The notes under the pieces were generated by a model. The model searched no databases, had not been told where the DNA came from, and saw only the letters and a list, made by a program, of their open reading frames with translations. From positions 5,298 through 69,297 of the forward strand of contig DATJHJ010000009.1 in the NCBI GenBank assembly GCA_035494015.1: DNA of 64,000 nt. The letters run 5' to 3'. The position numbers and the translations under genes are program-made. Positions 17,136-25,402 of this stretch are shown here, piece after piece. Source of the DNA: CADCTB01 sp035494015 (lineage in GTDB: Bacteria; Actinomycetota; Acidimicrobiia; Acidimicrobiales; AC-14). Numbering within the stretch: position 1 is the first letter of the stretch; each line of letters starts with the position of its first letter.

Positions 17136-18374
17136 TCAGCCCGGGTAGGGCCGGAACTTCGAGCAGAGGTTGTTGGCCGCGTCCCGGACGTCGGCCAGGG
17201 CGGCGTCGTCGTCGCGGGCCCGCAGGGCCCGGCCGATGAGCGAGGCGATCTCGCCCATCTCCGCCTCCCGCATCCCCGCCGTGGTGACCGCCGGCGTGCC
17301 GATGCGCAGGCCGCTGGTCACGAACGGCGACCGGGGGTCGCCCGGGATGGTGTTCTTGTTCAGGGTGATCCCGGCCCGATCGAGCACGTCCTGGGCCACC
17401 TTGCCGGTCAGTTCCATGTCGAACGGCCGCAGGTCGACCAGCATGAGGTGGTTGTCGGTCCCGCCCGAGACGAGGCGGAAGCCCTCCCCGGCCAGGGCCT
17501 TGGCCAGGGCCTGGGCGTTGCGCACCACCGCGGCGGCGTAGTCCCGGAACGACGGCTGCGACGCCTCCCGGAAGGCCACCGCCTTGGCCGCGATCTCGTG
17601 CATCAGCGGCCCGCCCTGCAGGCCGGGGAACACCGCCTTGTCGATGGCCTTGGCGTGCTCCTCCTTGGACAGGATGCAGCCGGCCCGGGGGCCACGCAGG
17701 GTCTTGTGGGTGGTGAAGGTGACCACGTCGGCCAGGGGCACGGGGTTGGGGTGGGCGCCCCCGGCGATCAGCCCGGCGATGTGGGCGGCGTCGAAGATGA
17801 GCAGGGCGCCCACCTCGTCGCAGATGTCCCGCAGGGGCTGGGGATCGATGACGCGGGGGTAGGCCGTCGCCCCGGCGACGATGGCCTTCGGGTGCTCGGC
17901 CTTGGCCAGGTCGCGGATCTGGTCGTAGTCGAGCCGCTCGTCGCTCTCGGTCACGCCGTAGGACACGAACCGGTAGAACTTCCCGCTGATGTTGACCGGC
18001 GACCCGTGGGTCAGGTGGCCGCCCTGGTCGAGGCGCATGCCGAGGACGGTGTCGCCCGGCTCCAGCACGGCCAGGTAGGTGGCCAGGTTGGCGTTGGCGC
18101 CCGAGTGGGGCTGGACGTTGGCGTGCTCGGCCCCGAACAAGGCCTTGACCCGCTCCCGGGCCAGCTCCTCGGCCTCGTCGACCACGGCGTTGCCGCCGTA
18201 GTACCGCTTGCCCGGGTAGCCCTCCGAGTACTTGTTCGTCAGCACCGACCCCTGCGCCGCCATCACCGCCGGCGAGGTGAAGTTCTCCGACGCGATGAGC
18301 TGGATCGTCGTGTTCTGCCGCTCCAGCTCCCGGCCGATGATCCCGAATAACTCCGTATCTTCGAACTCGTTCAC
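17136..18374 (-). CDS. glyA: Serine hydroxymethyltransferase
   Basis: A 412-residue PLP enzyme that converts serine and tetrahydrofolate to glycine and 5,10-methylene-tetrahydrofolate. Motifs: QLIASENFTSPAVMAAQGSV, NKYSEGYPGKRYYGG, the PLP lysine in TFTTHKTLRGPRAG, and RIGTPAVTTAGM. Full length. The GTG start at 18374 is fixed by a 4-bp GTGA overlap with the upstream phosphatase stop. It ends 4 bp before the wecA start. Confidence 0.96.
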   Translation of the reverse strand: MNEFEDTELFGIIGRELERQNTTIQLIASENFTSPAVMAAQGSVLTNKYSEGYPGKRYYGGNAVVDEAEELARERVKALFGAEHANVQPHSGANANLATYLAVLEPGDTVLGMRLDQGGHLTHGSPVNISGKFYRFVSYGVTESDERLDYDQIRDLAKAEHPKAIVAGATAYPRVIDPQPLRDICDEVGALLIFDAAHIAGLIAGGAHPNPVPLADVVTFTTHKTLRGPRAGCILSKEEHAKAIDKAVFPGLQGGPLMHEIAAKAVAFREASQPSFRDYAAAVVRNAQALAKALAGEGFRLVSGGTDNHLMLVDLRPFDMELTGKVAQDVLDRAGITLNKNTIPGDPRSPFVTSGLRIGTPAVTTAGMREAEMGEIASLIGRALRARDDDAALADVRDAANNLCSKFRPYPG

Positions 18375-18931
18375 CGGGGGGTCAGGGCTCCGGCGAAGGC
18401 GACGGCCACCAGGCGGTCGAGGAGGCCGTCGAGCTCGACGGCGAGGCGCTCGTAGGCCGAGCGGGGCATGCCGATGGGGTCGGCGATGTCGTCGTCGGGC
18501 GACGACCCGGCCAGGTCGGCCACCCGCCGGCCCTGGCCCACCCGGGCCAGCCAGTCCTGCATGGACTCCTCGGCCCGGCGGGGCCCGGCGACCTCGCCGC
18601 GACGGACCAGCTCGCGCAGCGTGAACGTGCGGGGCCACACCGCGGGCTCGGCCACGACCGCCTCCCGGACGTGCTCGCGGGCCATGCCCAGGATGAGGTC
18701 GGCGGAGGTCAGGATCTGCCGCGTCGCCGCCCGGCTGCGGTGGGTGCTCATGTCCAGGCCCCGGCCCCGCAGGACGTCCACGCCGTGCTCGGCGGCGGGC
18801 AGGCCGTCCTGCAGCCGGCCGGCGGAGGCGACCGAGGCGTCGACGCCCAGGGTGTCGAGGCGCTGGCGGAGCAGGACTTCGGCCATGGGCGACCGGCAGA
18901 TGTTGCCGGTGCAGAGGAAGAGGATGTCGAT
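18371..18931 (-). CDS. Low-molecular-weight protein tyrosine phosphatase with an abnormal start
   Basis: LMW-PTP family, which dephosphorylates tyrosines, including those of BY-kinases. The catalytic P-loop CTGNICRS (C-x5-R) is present in frame, but upstream of the first ATG at 18886. From 18886 alone the enzyme would lack its nucleophile. Upstream of the P-loop the frame reads ATC GAC ATC CTC TTC CTC, and an in-frame TAG lies at 18943-18941. No ATG, GTG or TTG lies between. I place the start at ATC 18931, a rare codon; loss of the true start or a sequencing error is possible. The general-acid motif ADPIGMP is intact near the C-terminus. Coupled to glyA by GTGA. Confidence 0.7.
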   Translation of the reverse strand: MDILFLCTGNICRSPMAEVLLRQRLDTLGVDASVASAGRLQDGLPAAEHGVDVLRGRGLDMSTHRSRAATRQILTSADLILGMAREHVREAVVAEPAVWPRTFTLRELVRRGEVAGPRRAEESMQDWLARVGQGRRVADLAGSSPDDDIADPIGMPRSAYERLAVELDGLLDRLVAVAFAGALTPR

Positions 18932-18950
18932 CGGGTGAGTCTAGTGACCG

Positions 18951-20495
18951 TCAGGCCGAGGTTCCGGGAGGGGCGCTGCCGAACGAGGCCACGTTCAGCC
19001 GGGTGCCGAGGGCCTTGACCCGGTCGTCCGTGCCGGCCAGGGCGGCCTCCAGGGAGCGGATGGCATCCTGGCCGGCCTGCACGCTCGAGGTCAGGGCCAG
19101 GATGCGCTTGCGGGCCTCCTGGAACTCGGCCGGGACCCAGGCCAGCTGGCTGACCCGCTCCTCGACCAGGCGGAGCTGGGTCACGCTGCGCTCGGATTCC
19201 TGGCGCAGGGCGGTGCGCAGCGACTGCAGCTCGCCGGCGACGGGGTCGAGCCGGGCCAGGCGACCGTCGAGGGCGGCGAACTGGCGGGTGATCTCCCCCA
19301 TGACCTGGTCGTGGGCCCGGACATCCGCCTGCAGCCGGTCGAGCTCGGCCCGGACGACCTCCCGCAGCTTCTCGGCGTCGGCCGCGAACCCCTCGGCGGC
19401 GTTGGCCCGGCCCTCCAGGGCGTCGAGGCGGAGCCCGACCGCGCCGGAGACCGCCTCCTGGGCGTCGAACGCCTCCTGCAGCCGCCCCTCGACCCCCTCC
19501 AGGCGGGCCTGCAGCTCGGCCGCGGCCTGCTCGCGGGCCTCGGAGGCGGCCCGCAGCTGGTCGATCTCGTTCTGCAGGGCCCGGCGCAGCATCTGGTCGC
19601 GGGCCTGGTTGTCCGAGGTGATGGCGTCCAGCTCCCGGCGCAGGATGCGGCTGAGCGCCTCGATGTCGCCCGGCACGGCGTCGAGCGGGGCCAGCCGGCC
19701 CTCGGCCGCGGCCAGCCGGGCGCGGAGCTCCTCGATGACCTGGGCCTGGGCGCCGGCCGTCACCGCCACCCGGTCGAGATCCTGGGCCAGGCCCCGGCGG
19801 AGGGCCTCGTCACGCGACTGGGCCTCGGCCGCCACCTCGCCGGCCAGCGCCGCCACCTGCCGCTCGCGGGCGCTCACCTCGCCGGCCAGCAGGTCGTCGC
19901 TGGCCCGCACGGCCCGGCGCAGGGCCTGGACGATGGTGGGGACGGGCTCCAGCGGCTCGACCCGGGCCTCCATGGCCGCCAGGCGCTGGTCGAACCCGTC
20001 CAGCCGGCCCAGGACGCGGGCGACCACCTGCTCGGTGTCCACCGCCCCGGCCCCGCTGTCCAGGGCGTCGACCCGGTCGCGCAGGTCGGTCAGGGCCCGG
20101 TCGTGGCCGAACAGCACCCCGGCGCACCGTTCGAGCTCCTGGCGCCAGCCCCGGCCCATGGCGTCGATGCTGGCCGGGACCGCCTCCAGGGCGGCGAGCC
20201 GGCCCTCGATCCCCGCCAGCTGCTCGGCGTGGCCGATCGTGGCGCTGCGGGTGCTCTTCACCTCGCCCACCACCCACAGCAGCTCTTCGGGGACGTCCGC
20301 CACGGTGCCGCCCGCCTCGACCGGCGGGAGGGGGGCGGGCGGCACCTCGGCCGGCCCGCCCTCGTTCCCGGCGACGACCGTGGTGATGACGCAGTCGAGA
20401 TCCGGCTGCGACATCTCGGGGGCCGGCTGGTCGGCCGAGACCTGGTCTGCGGGGGCCTGGGCGACCGGCGGGTCTTCACCCTCGGTGACTGCCAT
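18951..20495 (-). CDS. Large coiled-coil protein with five short internal repeats
   Basis: A 514-residue soluble protein with no signal peptide and no membrane helix. The first about 75 residues are Pro/Ala-rich; the rest is almost pure coiled coil (Ala, Arg, Glu, Leu, Gln). A repeat of the form R-L-x-x-L-(D/E)-x-V-P-x-x-I-x-A-L-x-R-x-x-R-x-E-L occurs near residues 99, 178, 266 and 413, with a weaker copy near 448. It lies between the polysaccharide genes and the phosphatase, 7 bp from the phosphatase in-frame TAG, so they are probably co-transcribed. It could be a scaffold or polarity protein. No family recognised. Confidence 0.65.
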   Translation of the reverse strand: MAVTEGEDPPVAQAPADQVSADQPAPEMSQPDLDCVITTVVAGNEGGPAEVPPAPLPPVEAGGTVADVPEELLWVVGEVKSTRSATIGHAEQLAGIEGRLAALEAVPASIDAMGRGWRQELERCAGVLFGHDRALTDLRDRVDALDSGAGAVDTEQVVARVLGRLDGFDQRLAAMEARVEPLEPVPTIVQALRRAVRASDDLLAGEVSARERQVAALAGEVAAEAQSRDEALRRGLAQDLDRVAVTAGAQAQVIEELRARLAAAEGRLAPLDAVPGDIEALSRILRRELDAITSDNQARDQMLRRALQNEIDQLRAASEAREQAAAELQARLEGVEGRLQEAFDAQEAVSGAVGLRLDALEGRANAAEGFAADAEKLREVVRAELDRLQADVRAHDQVMGEITRQFAALDGRLARLDPVAGELQSLRTALRQESERSVTQLRLVEERVSQLAWVPAEFQEARKRILALTSSVQAGQDAIRSLEAALAGTDDRVKALGTRLNVASFGSAPPGTSA

Positions 20496-20546
20496 CAGGA
20501 ACCGGATGATAACGGGCCGCCCTCCGGCGCGCGAGACTCGCCGTCC

Positions 20547-21821
20547 ATGGATTGGCGGGAGCTGTCGAGGGTCGTCGTGGTCGGGCAGGGCTACGTGGGG
20601 CTCCCACTGGCCATGCGGGCGGTCGACGCCGGGTACGACGTGGTCGGCTACGAGGTCGACGAGGGGCGGGTCAAGCGGCTCCTCGCCGCCGAAACGTACG
20701 TGGAGGACGTCCCGTCCGCCGAGCTGGCCCGGGCCCTGGCCACCAAGCGCTACCGGCCGACCGTGGACGCGTCGGCCTGCACCGACTTCGACGTGGCCGT
20801 CGTCACCGTGCCCACCCCTCTCCACGAGGGTGCGCCCGACCTGTCCTTCATCGAGTCGGCGGCCGTCACCCTGGCCCGCTACCTGCGGCCCGGCGCCACG
20901 GTCATCCTGGAGTCGACGACCTACCCGGGCACCACCGAGGAGATGGTGGCGCCCCTGCTGGAGGAGGGGTCGGGCCTGGTCGCCGGGCAGGACTTCTTCC
21001 TCGGGTACAGCCCGGAGCGGATCGACCCCGGCAACCCGGACTGGAACCTGGCCAACACCCCCAAGGTCGTCTCCGGGATCGACCAGGGGTCACTGGCGGC
21101 GGTGCAGGGCTTCTACGACAAGATCGTCGAGCGCACGGTGGCGGTGTCGGGCTGCAAGGAGGCCGAGCTCACCAAGCTGCTGGAGAACACCTTCCGGCAC
21201 GTGAACATCGCCCTGGTCAACGAGCTGGCCATGTTCGCCGGGGACCTCGGGATCGACGTCTGGGAGGCCATCGACGCGGCCTCGACCAAGCCGTTCGGCT
21301 TCCTGCGCTTCACCCCCGGTCCGGGCGTGGGCGGCCACTGCCTGCCCATCGACCCGAGCTACCTGTCCTGGCGGGTGCGGCGCATCACCGGCCAGCCCTT
21401 CCGGTTCGTGGAGCTGGCCAACGACGTCAACGACCACATGCCCGACTACGTGGTCCGCCGCCTGGTCGTGGCCCTCAACCGCCAGCGCCAGGCCGTCAAC
21501 GGCAGCCGCATCCTGCTGCTGGGCCTGGCCTACAAGCGCAACACGGGCGACGACCGGGAGTCACCGGCGGTGGTGGTGGCCGAGCGGCTGCTGGCCCTGG
21601 GCGCCGAGGTGCGAGTCGTCGACCCCCACGTGACCCACGACCACATCGACGGGAACGTCGAGCGGGTCGACCTCACCGCCGCCGAGCTGGCCGCCGCCGA
21701 CGCCGTGGTCCTGCTCACCGACCACGACGCCTTCGACCTGGCCATGGTGGGCGAGCACGCCCCCTACGTCCTCGACACCCGCCGCCGGCTGGCCCCCGGG
21801 GCCAACGTGGAGTTCCTGTAG
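20547..21821 (+). CDS. Nucleotide-sugar dehydrogenase (UDP-Glc/UDP-HexNAc dehydrogenase family)
   Basis: A 424-residue enzyme that oxidises a UDP-sugar C6 alcohol to a uronic acid with two NAD+. It has the Rossmann motif VVVVGQGYVGLPLA near the N-terminus, the lysine/asparagine region ELTKLLENTFRHVNIAL, and the catalytic Cys265 in GPGVGGHCLPIDP. The C-terminal domain begins at RILLLGLAYKRNTGDDRESP. The HCLPIDP form resembles the WecC/UDP-N-acetylhexosamine dehydrogenase branch, so the exact substrate is open. It provides a uronic acid for the surface glycan. Divergent from the coiled-coil gene, 51 bp apart. Confidence 0.9.
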   Translation: MDWRELSRVVVVGQGYVGLPLAMRAVDAGYDVVGYEVDEGRVKRLLAAETYVEDVPSAELARALATKRYRPTVDASACTDFDVAVVTVPTPLHEGAPDLSFIESAAVTLARYLRPGATVILESTTYPGTTEEMVAPLLEEGSGLVAGQDFFLGYSPERIDPGNPDWNLANTPKVVSGIDQGSLAAVQGFYDKIVERTVAVSGCKEAELTKLLENTFRHVNIALVNELAMFAGDLGIDVWEAIDAASTKPFGFLRFTPGPGVGGHCLPIDPSYLSWRVRRITGQPFRFVELANDVNDHMPDYVVRRLVVALNRQRQAVNGSRILLLGLAYKRNTGDDRESPAVVVAERLLALGAEVRVVDPHVTHDHIDGNVERVDLTAAELAAADAVVLLTDHDAFDLAMVGEHAPYVLDTRRRLAPGANVEFL

Positions 21822-21831
21822 CTCCTGGCGC

Positions 21832-22431
21832 TTAGAAGGCCCGGCGCCGGCGCCGGGTGGCCACGAGGGCCATCGAGCCGGCACCGACCAGGGCGAGGGC
21901 GATGGCCACGAAGCGGAGGGTGTTGGCTCCGGTGAGCGACAACCGGCTCTGGATCGGCGTGGCGGGCGTGGATGCCGAGGCCACGGGCACGGTGGCCGGG
22001 CACGTCAGCGTGAACGTGGCCGTCTGGGTGGCGACGCCACCCTGGGCGGTGGCCGAGGGGCCCGAGGCGGTCACGGTATTGACCCCGCACACCGCCGGGG
22101 TGGTGACCGGGTCGTCGATCGACAGCTGGGTGGCGGAGACGACGGTCACGTCGACCAGCACGAACCCGCTGGCGTTGGCCACCTTGCCCGGGATGTTCAC
22201 CCCGTTGACGGTGACGGTGATCGAGGCGCCCACGGTGAAGACGCAGGTGGGGGCGATCTGGATGACGAAGTGCTGGCCCACGGTCACCGTGCCCACGTCC
22301 AGCGTGCCGACCGTGATCGTGCACGGCCCGGGCGGGTAGCCGGTCTGCGCCGACGCCACCGGCCCGAGGGCCAGCATGAACAAGCCGGTCACGAGGCCGA
22401 CGAGGGCGGCCACCACCTGCGTACGCCTCAT
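21832..22431 (-). CDS. Small secreted surface protein with LxxTG-type sorting tail (paralogue A)
   Basis: A 199-residue protein. It has a signal peptide (MRRTQVVAALVGLVTGL, cleavage near ASA-Q), then QTGYPPGPC and a beta-rich domain of about 110 residues with three more Cys. A Thr/Ala/Pro linker leads to LSLTGAN (from about residue 164), one membrane helix and RRRRRAF. That order (LxxTG, helix, positive tail) is a sortase substrate signal with a non-canonical motif. The start at ATG 22431 is preferred over 22449: GGAGG lies 8-10 nt upstream and the paralogue also begins MRRT. No sortase gene is in the window. Confidence 0.72.
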   Translation of the reverse strand: MRRTQVVAALVGLVTGLFMLALGPVASAQTGYPPGPCTITVGTLDVGTVTVGQHFVIQIAPTCVFTVGASITVTVNGVNIPGKVANASGFVLVDVTVVSATQLSIDDPVTTPAVCGVNTVTASGPSATAQGGVATQTATFTLTCPATVPVASASTPATPIQSRLSLTGANTLRFVAIALALVGAGSMALVATRRRRRAF

Positions 22432-22498
22432 CGGAACACCCTCCCGCAAACTTCGCCTGAAGACCAGACGCTATCGCGAGGGACGAGCCACGTCGCGC

Positions 22499-23401
22499 TT
22501 AGCGTTCCAGGCCCCGCCGGCGGCGGGTGACGACCACCAGACCGGCACCGGCGATGACCAGGGCGGCGGCCACCAGGGCGTAGCGCTGGACGTTGGCCCC
22601 GGTGCGCGAGAGCAGGCTCTGGACGGTGGGCGTGGAAGCGGTGATCGTCTGGCCGGGCTGCCCGGGCTGGCCGGCCGCGCCGCCGGCGCCACCTGCGCCA
22701 CCGGCACCACCGGCACCGCCTGCCCCACCGCCACCGCCGCCGCCACCGGCTCCGCCGCCCCCTCCGCCGCCGGAGGTGCCGTTGTTGAAGATGAAGTTGC
22801 AGGCCCCGCCGCCGGCGCCGCCGCCCCCCGCCGTCCCGTTGTTCGACGCCCCCGTCACGTTGGCGCTGCCGCCGCCGACGACGGCGCCGCCCACGCTGCC
22901 GTTGTTGTTCAGGACCGAGCCGCCGGTCCCGCCGTCACCACCGTTGCAGATGCTGATCGGCTGCTGGCCGGGACAAACCAGGTTGAAGGTGGCCGTCTGG
23001 GTCACGTTGGCGCCGTTGGCGACCGCAGAGGGTCCGGTGACCGAGACGGTGTTGATCCCGCAGATGGCGGGGACGATGACCGGGTCGTCGATCGACAGCT
23101 GCGTGGTGGAAACCACGGTCACCGTGACGGAGACGGTGCCGTCACTGGCCACTACCTTGGTGCCCACCGTCACCCCGTTGACCACCAGGGTGACCGTGGC
23201 GCCGGGGGTGAACGTGCAGGTGGGGGTGAGGCGAATGGTGAAGGTCTGGCCGACGCTCACGTTGCCGGCGAACTGGGTGCCGCTGAGGATGGCGCACGGA
23301 CCCGGCGGGTACCCCGTCTGCGCGCCAGCAGGGCCCCCGATCAGGAGCAGTACCCCGACCAAAAGGCCGAGCACGGCCCCAGCCGCTCGCGTTCGCCTCA
23401 T
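22499..23401 (-). CDS. Secreted surface protein with Gly-rich linker and LxxTG-type tail (paralogue B)
   Basis: A 300-residue paralogue of the gene before it. The signal peptide, QTGYPPGPC, and the Cys-containing beta domain (residues about 30-145) align along their whole length, including STTQLSIDDP and CGINTVSV against CGVNTVTA. It adds an Asn/Gly-rich region with two Cys (ISICNGGDGG, GGACNFIFNNG) and a run of about 45 residues that is nearly all Gly and Ala. It ends with LSRTGAN (about 264), a membrane helix and TRRRRGLER. SD GAGGAG lies 8 nt before ATG 23401. A tandem duplicate displayed on the wall is the likely reading. Confidence 0.72.
   Translation of the reverse strand: MRRTRAAGAVLGLLVGVLLLIGGPAGAQTGYPPGPCAILSGTQFAGNVSVGQTFTIRLTPTCTFTPGATVTLVVNGVTVGTKVVASDGTVSVTVTVVSTTQLSIDDPVIVPAICGINTVSVTGPSAVANGANVTQTATFNLVCPGQQPISICNGGDGGTGGSVLNNNGSVGGAVVGGGSANVTGASNNGTAGGGGAGGGACNFIFNNGTSGGGGGGGAGGGGGGGGAGGAGGAGGAGGAGGAAGQPGQPGQTITASTPTVQSLLSRTGANVQRYALVAAALVIAGAGLVVVTRRRRGLER
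22675..22790 (-). repeat. Low-complexity Gly/Ala-coding repeat
   Basis: Imperfect GCC/ACC triplet repeats (CACCGGCACCGCC-like) on the plus strand encode a Gly-Gly-Ala run in paralogue B. This is a coding microsatellite-like tract that can be expected to vary in length. Confidence 0.75.
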
Positions 23402-23464
23402 TTGCCCGCTCCTCTAAGAAGATTCGGCGAAAGCGTACATCACCGGCCTCCCGGCCAGCCCGAT

Positions 23465-25396
23465 TCATCGCTTGACGCCCCAGCTCAGCGTCAGCACCCG
23501 GTCCCACGCCCCTTCCCAGGAGGCGGGCCCGCTGATCTTCCAACCGGCGGCTTTGAACCGCACCTCCAGGGGCACGGCTTCGAGCCGGGGCTGGGGAACG
23601 AGCCGCAAGTCGACTCGGCCGTTGCGCACGGCGTCGGGGATCACCGTCTCGAACACCACCGCCCGCTGCTCGCCGGCGCTCATTCCGGTCACGAACTGCG
23701 ACAGATTGAGGCCAGATTCGCCGACCTGGTTCTGCAGTTGCTGCGAGCCCGCGGGCCCCCACAACAGCACCCAGGCCAGGTAGTCGCCGGGTTTCTTGGT
23801 GTAGAAGTCGGGGCCCAGCTGGTACGACGGCGTGACCTGGCCGGTCGGGGCGCGGTTGTCGACCACCACGGTCGTCCGGACGTGCAGGGCGCCGTCCTTG
23901 GCCAGCTCCACCTCCTGGAGCACCGACGGCTTCACGTAGTAGTCGAGCTTGGTCGCGGTGCGGTTCTCGACGGCCAGGTGGAAGGTCCGGTCGGCGTCGG
24001 TGAGGGCGGGCCCTCCCCCCAGCCCGTTGCGCTCGAACACCGTCTCCTCCTCCTGCACCCGGCTCCACAGCCGCAGGTGCAGCCCGCGCGAGGCGTCGCC
24101 CAGCTCCCGCCCGAGGGCCACCGCGTCACGCGACCCCGTGGTGAGGCGGTCGATGAGCGCCCGGGTGACGTCGCCGAGGCGCTCCCGCCGGCCCGACTGG
24201 TCGCCGGAGTACGGGACGCCCTGGTAGAGGTCGTGCAGGAGCACGGTGCCCACGTTCTGGGCGTCGACCGGGGTCGCCACCGACGGCACCGTCACCGCGC
24301 CGACGACCCGCAGGATGGCGGCCAGCCCCGGCACGTCGATGGCGATCACCCCGTCCACGGACTGCCCGGTGGCCTGGCGGTACATGTCGGCCATGCTGCG
24401 CCCGCTGAGGGCGAAGTCGGCCGTGGCGTTGACCGACTGCCACACCTGCGTCGGCCGGATGGGCCCGAACACGGCCTCGGTCCCGGGGGGCAACGGCGTG
24501 GGTGCCGGCCGGTCGAGGTTGAGATCGCCCACCGAGCCGCTGGCCTCGAAGGAGAGACGGTTGCCGGTAAACCGGGCGATCACGTACTGGAGGACGGCGC
24601 CCTGGTCGCGCATCTCGGCGTTGTTGAGCACGGCGACGAGGTACCGCCGGTCCCCGTTCGCCCCTGCGAAGCTGAGGGCGGCCTGCACCGCATCGGCACC
24701 GTTCGACAGACGGCTCCCGCCGTCGCCGGCGAGCCGGTCGAACTTGCGCCTGCCGTCGGCCAGCGGCCCCCACAGGCCGCCCGCGGGGCGGACCAGCCCG
24801 GTGAACGTGGCGCCCGTCGACGCCAGCTTGGCCCCCAGCTGGCGGGCGGCGTCGAGCGGGACCACGCCGTCCCGGAGCTGGTTGGCCTCGGCCAGCGACT
24901 CGACCGTCGACAGCAGGTCGTGGCCGGCGGCCGCCGCCGCCCCCGCATCAGCGACCAGCTCGACCAGGCCGTCGCTCTGGGCCCGCAGGCCCGGCACGTA
25001 CCCCGCGCCCCGAAGCGGCAGCGAACGGTGGGCTCGCCCGGCCGCGTTGGCGATCGACGCCTGGGCCACCTCGACCTGGGCCACGGCCGCGGTCCGCCCC
25101 TCCGGTGTGCGCAGGGCCGACGGGTCGTCGATGGTGCGCTGGAGCGTGGCCCGCGCTCCGTTCAAGTCGGCGCGGATGCGCCGGACATCGTTGAACCCGA
25201 GGACGGCGGCAAGCACGACCAGCAGACCGAGGGCGGCCCCCGCACCGAGGGCGGCGAGGCGGACGCGTCGGGTCGCCCGCCGCTCCCGCCGGGTCCACGC
25301 CCCGCCGGAGCGACCCTTGCGCCGCTTGCGCTTCCACCGGCGCCACAGGCGCGCCAGGCTCCACCGCCGCCGGTGCCGGCGGCCCTCAGGGGGCAA
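23465..25396 (-). CDS. DUF4012 membrane-anchored protein (paralogue 1)
   Basis: A 643-residue protein. The N-terminal about 45 residues are strongly basic (RRHRRRWSLARLWRRWKRKR), followed by one membrane helix (AALGAGAALGLLVVLAAVLGF). The rest would be outside the cell. The DUF4012 signature is seen as YLVAVLNNAEMRDQGAVLQY, where the family usually has N-N-x-E-x-R-x-x-G-G; the Gly-Gly is replaced here. The C-terminal half is beta-rich. Function unknown; proteins of this family often lie beside polysaccharide genes. It follows the BY-kinase gene by 6 bp and is probably in its operon. Confidence 0.75.
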   Translation of the reverse strand: MPPEGRRHRRRWSLARLWRRWKRKRRKGRSGGAWTRRERRATRRVRLAALGAGAALGLLVVLAAVLGFNDVRRIRADLNGARATLQRTIDDPSALRTPEGRTAAVAQVEVAQASIANAAGRAHRSLPLRGAGYVPGLRAQSDGLVELVADAGAAAAAGHDLLSTVESLAEANQLRDGVVPLDAARQLGAKLASTGATFTGLVRPAGGLWGPLADGRRKFDRLAGDGGSRLSNGADAVQAALSFAGANGDRRYLVAVLNNAEMRDQGAVLQYVIARFTGNRLSFEASGSVGDLNLDRPAPTPLPPGTEAVFGPIRPTQVWQSVNATADFALSGRSMADMYRQATGQSVDGVIAIDVPGLAAILRVVGAVTVPSVATPVDAQNVGTVLLHDLYQGVPYSGDQSGRRERLGDVTRALIDRLTTGSRDAVALGRELGDASRGLHLRLWSRVQEEETVFERNGLGGGPALTDADRTFHLAVENRTATKLDYYVKPSVLQEVELAKDGALHVRTTVVVDNRAPTGQVTPSYQLGPDFYTKKPGDYLAWVLLWGPAGSQQLQNQVGESGLNLSQFVTGMSAGEQRAVVFETVIPDAVRNGRVDLRLVPQPRLEAVPLEVRFKAAGWKISGPASWEGAWDRVLTLSWGVKR

Positions 25397-25402
25397 GCCC
25401 TG

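Noticed and set aside
22675..22790. CRISPR-like repeats
   Set aside because: The repeats are short triplet-based units with no spacers and they lie inside a Gly/Ala coding region.
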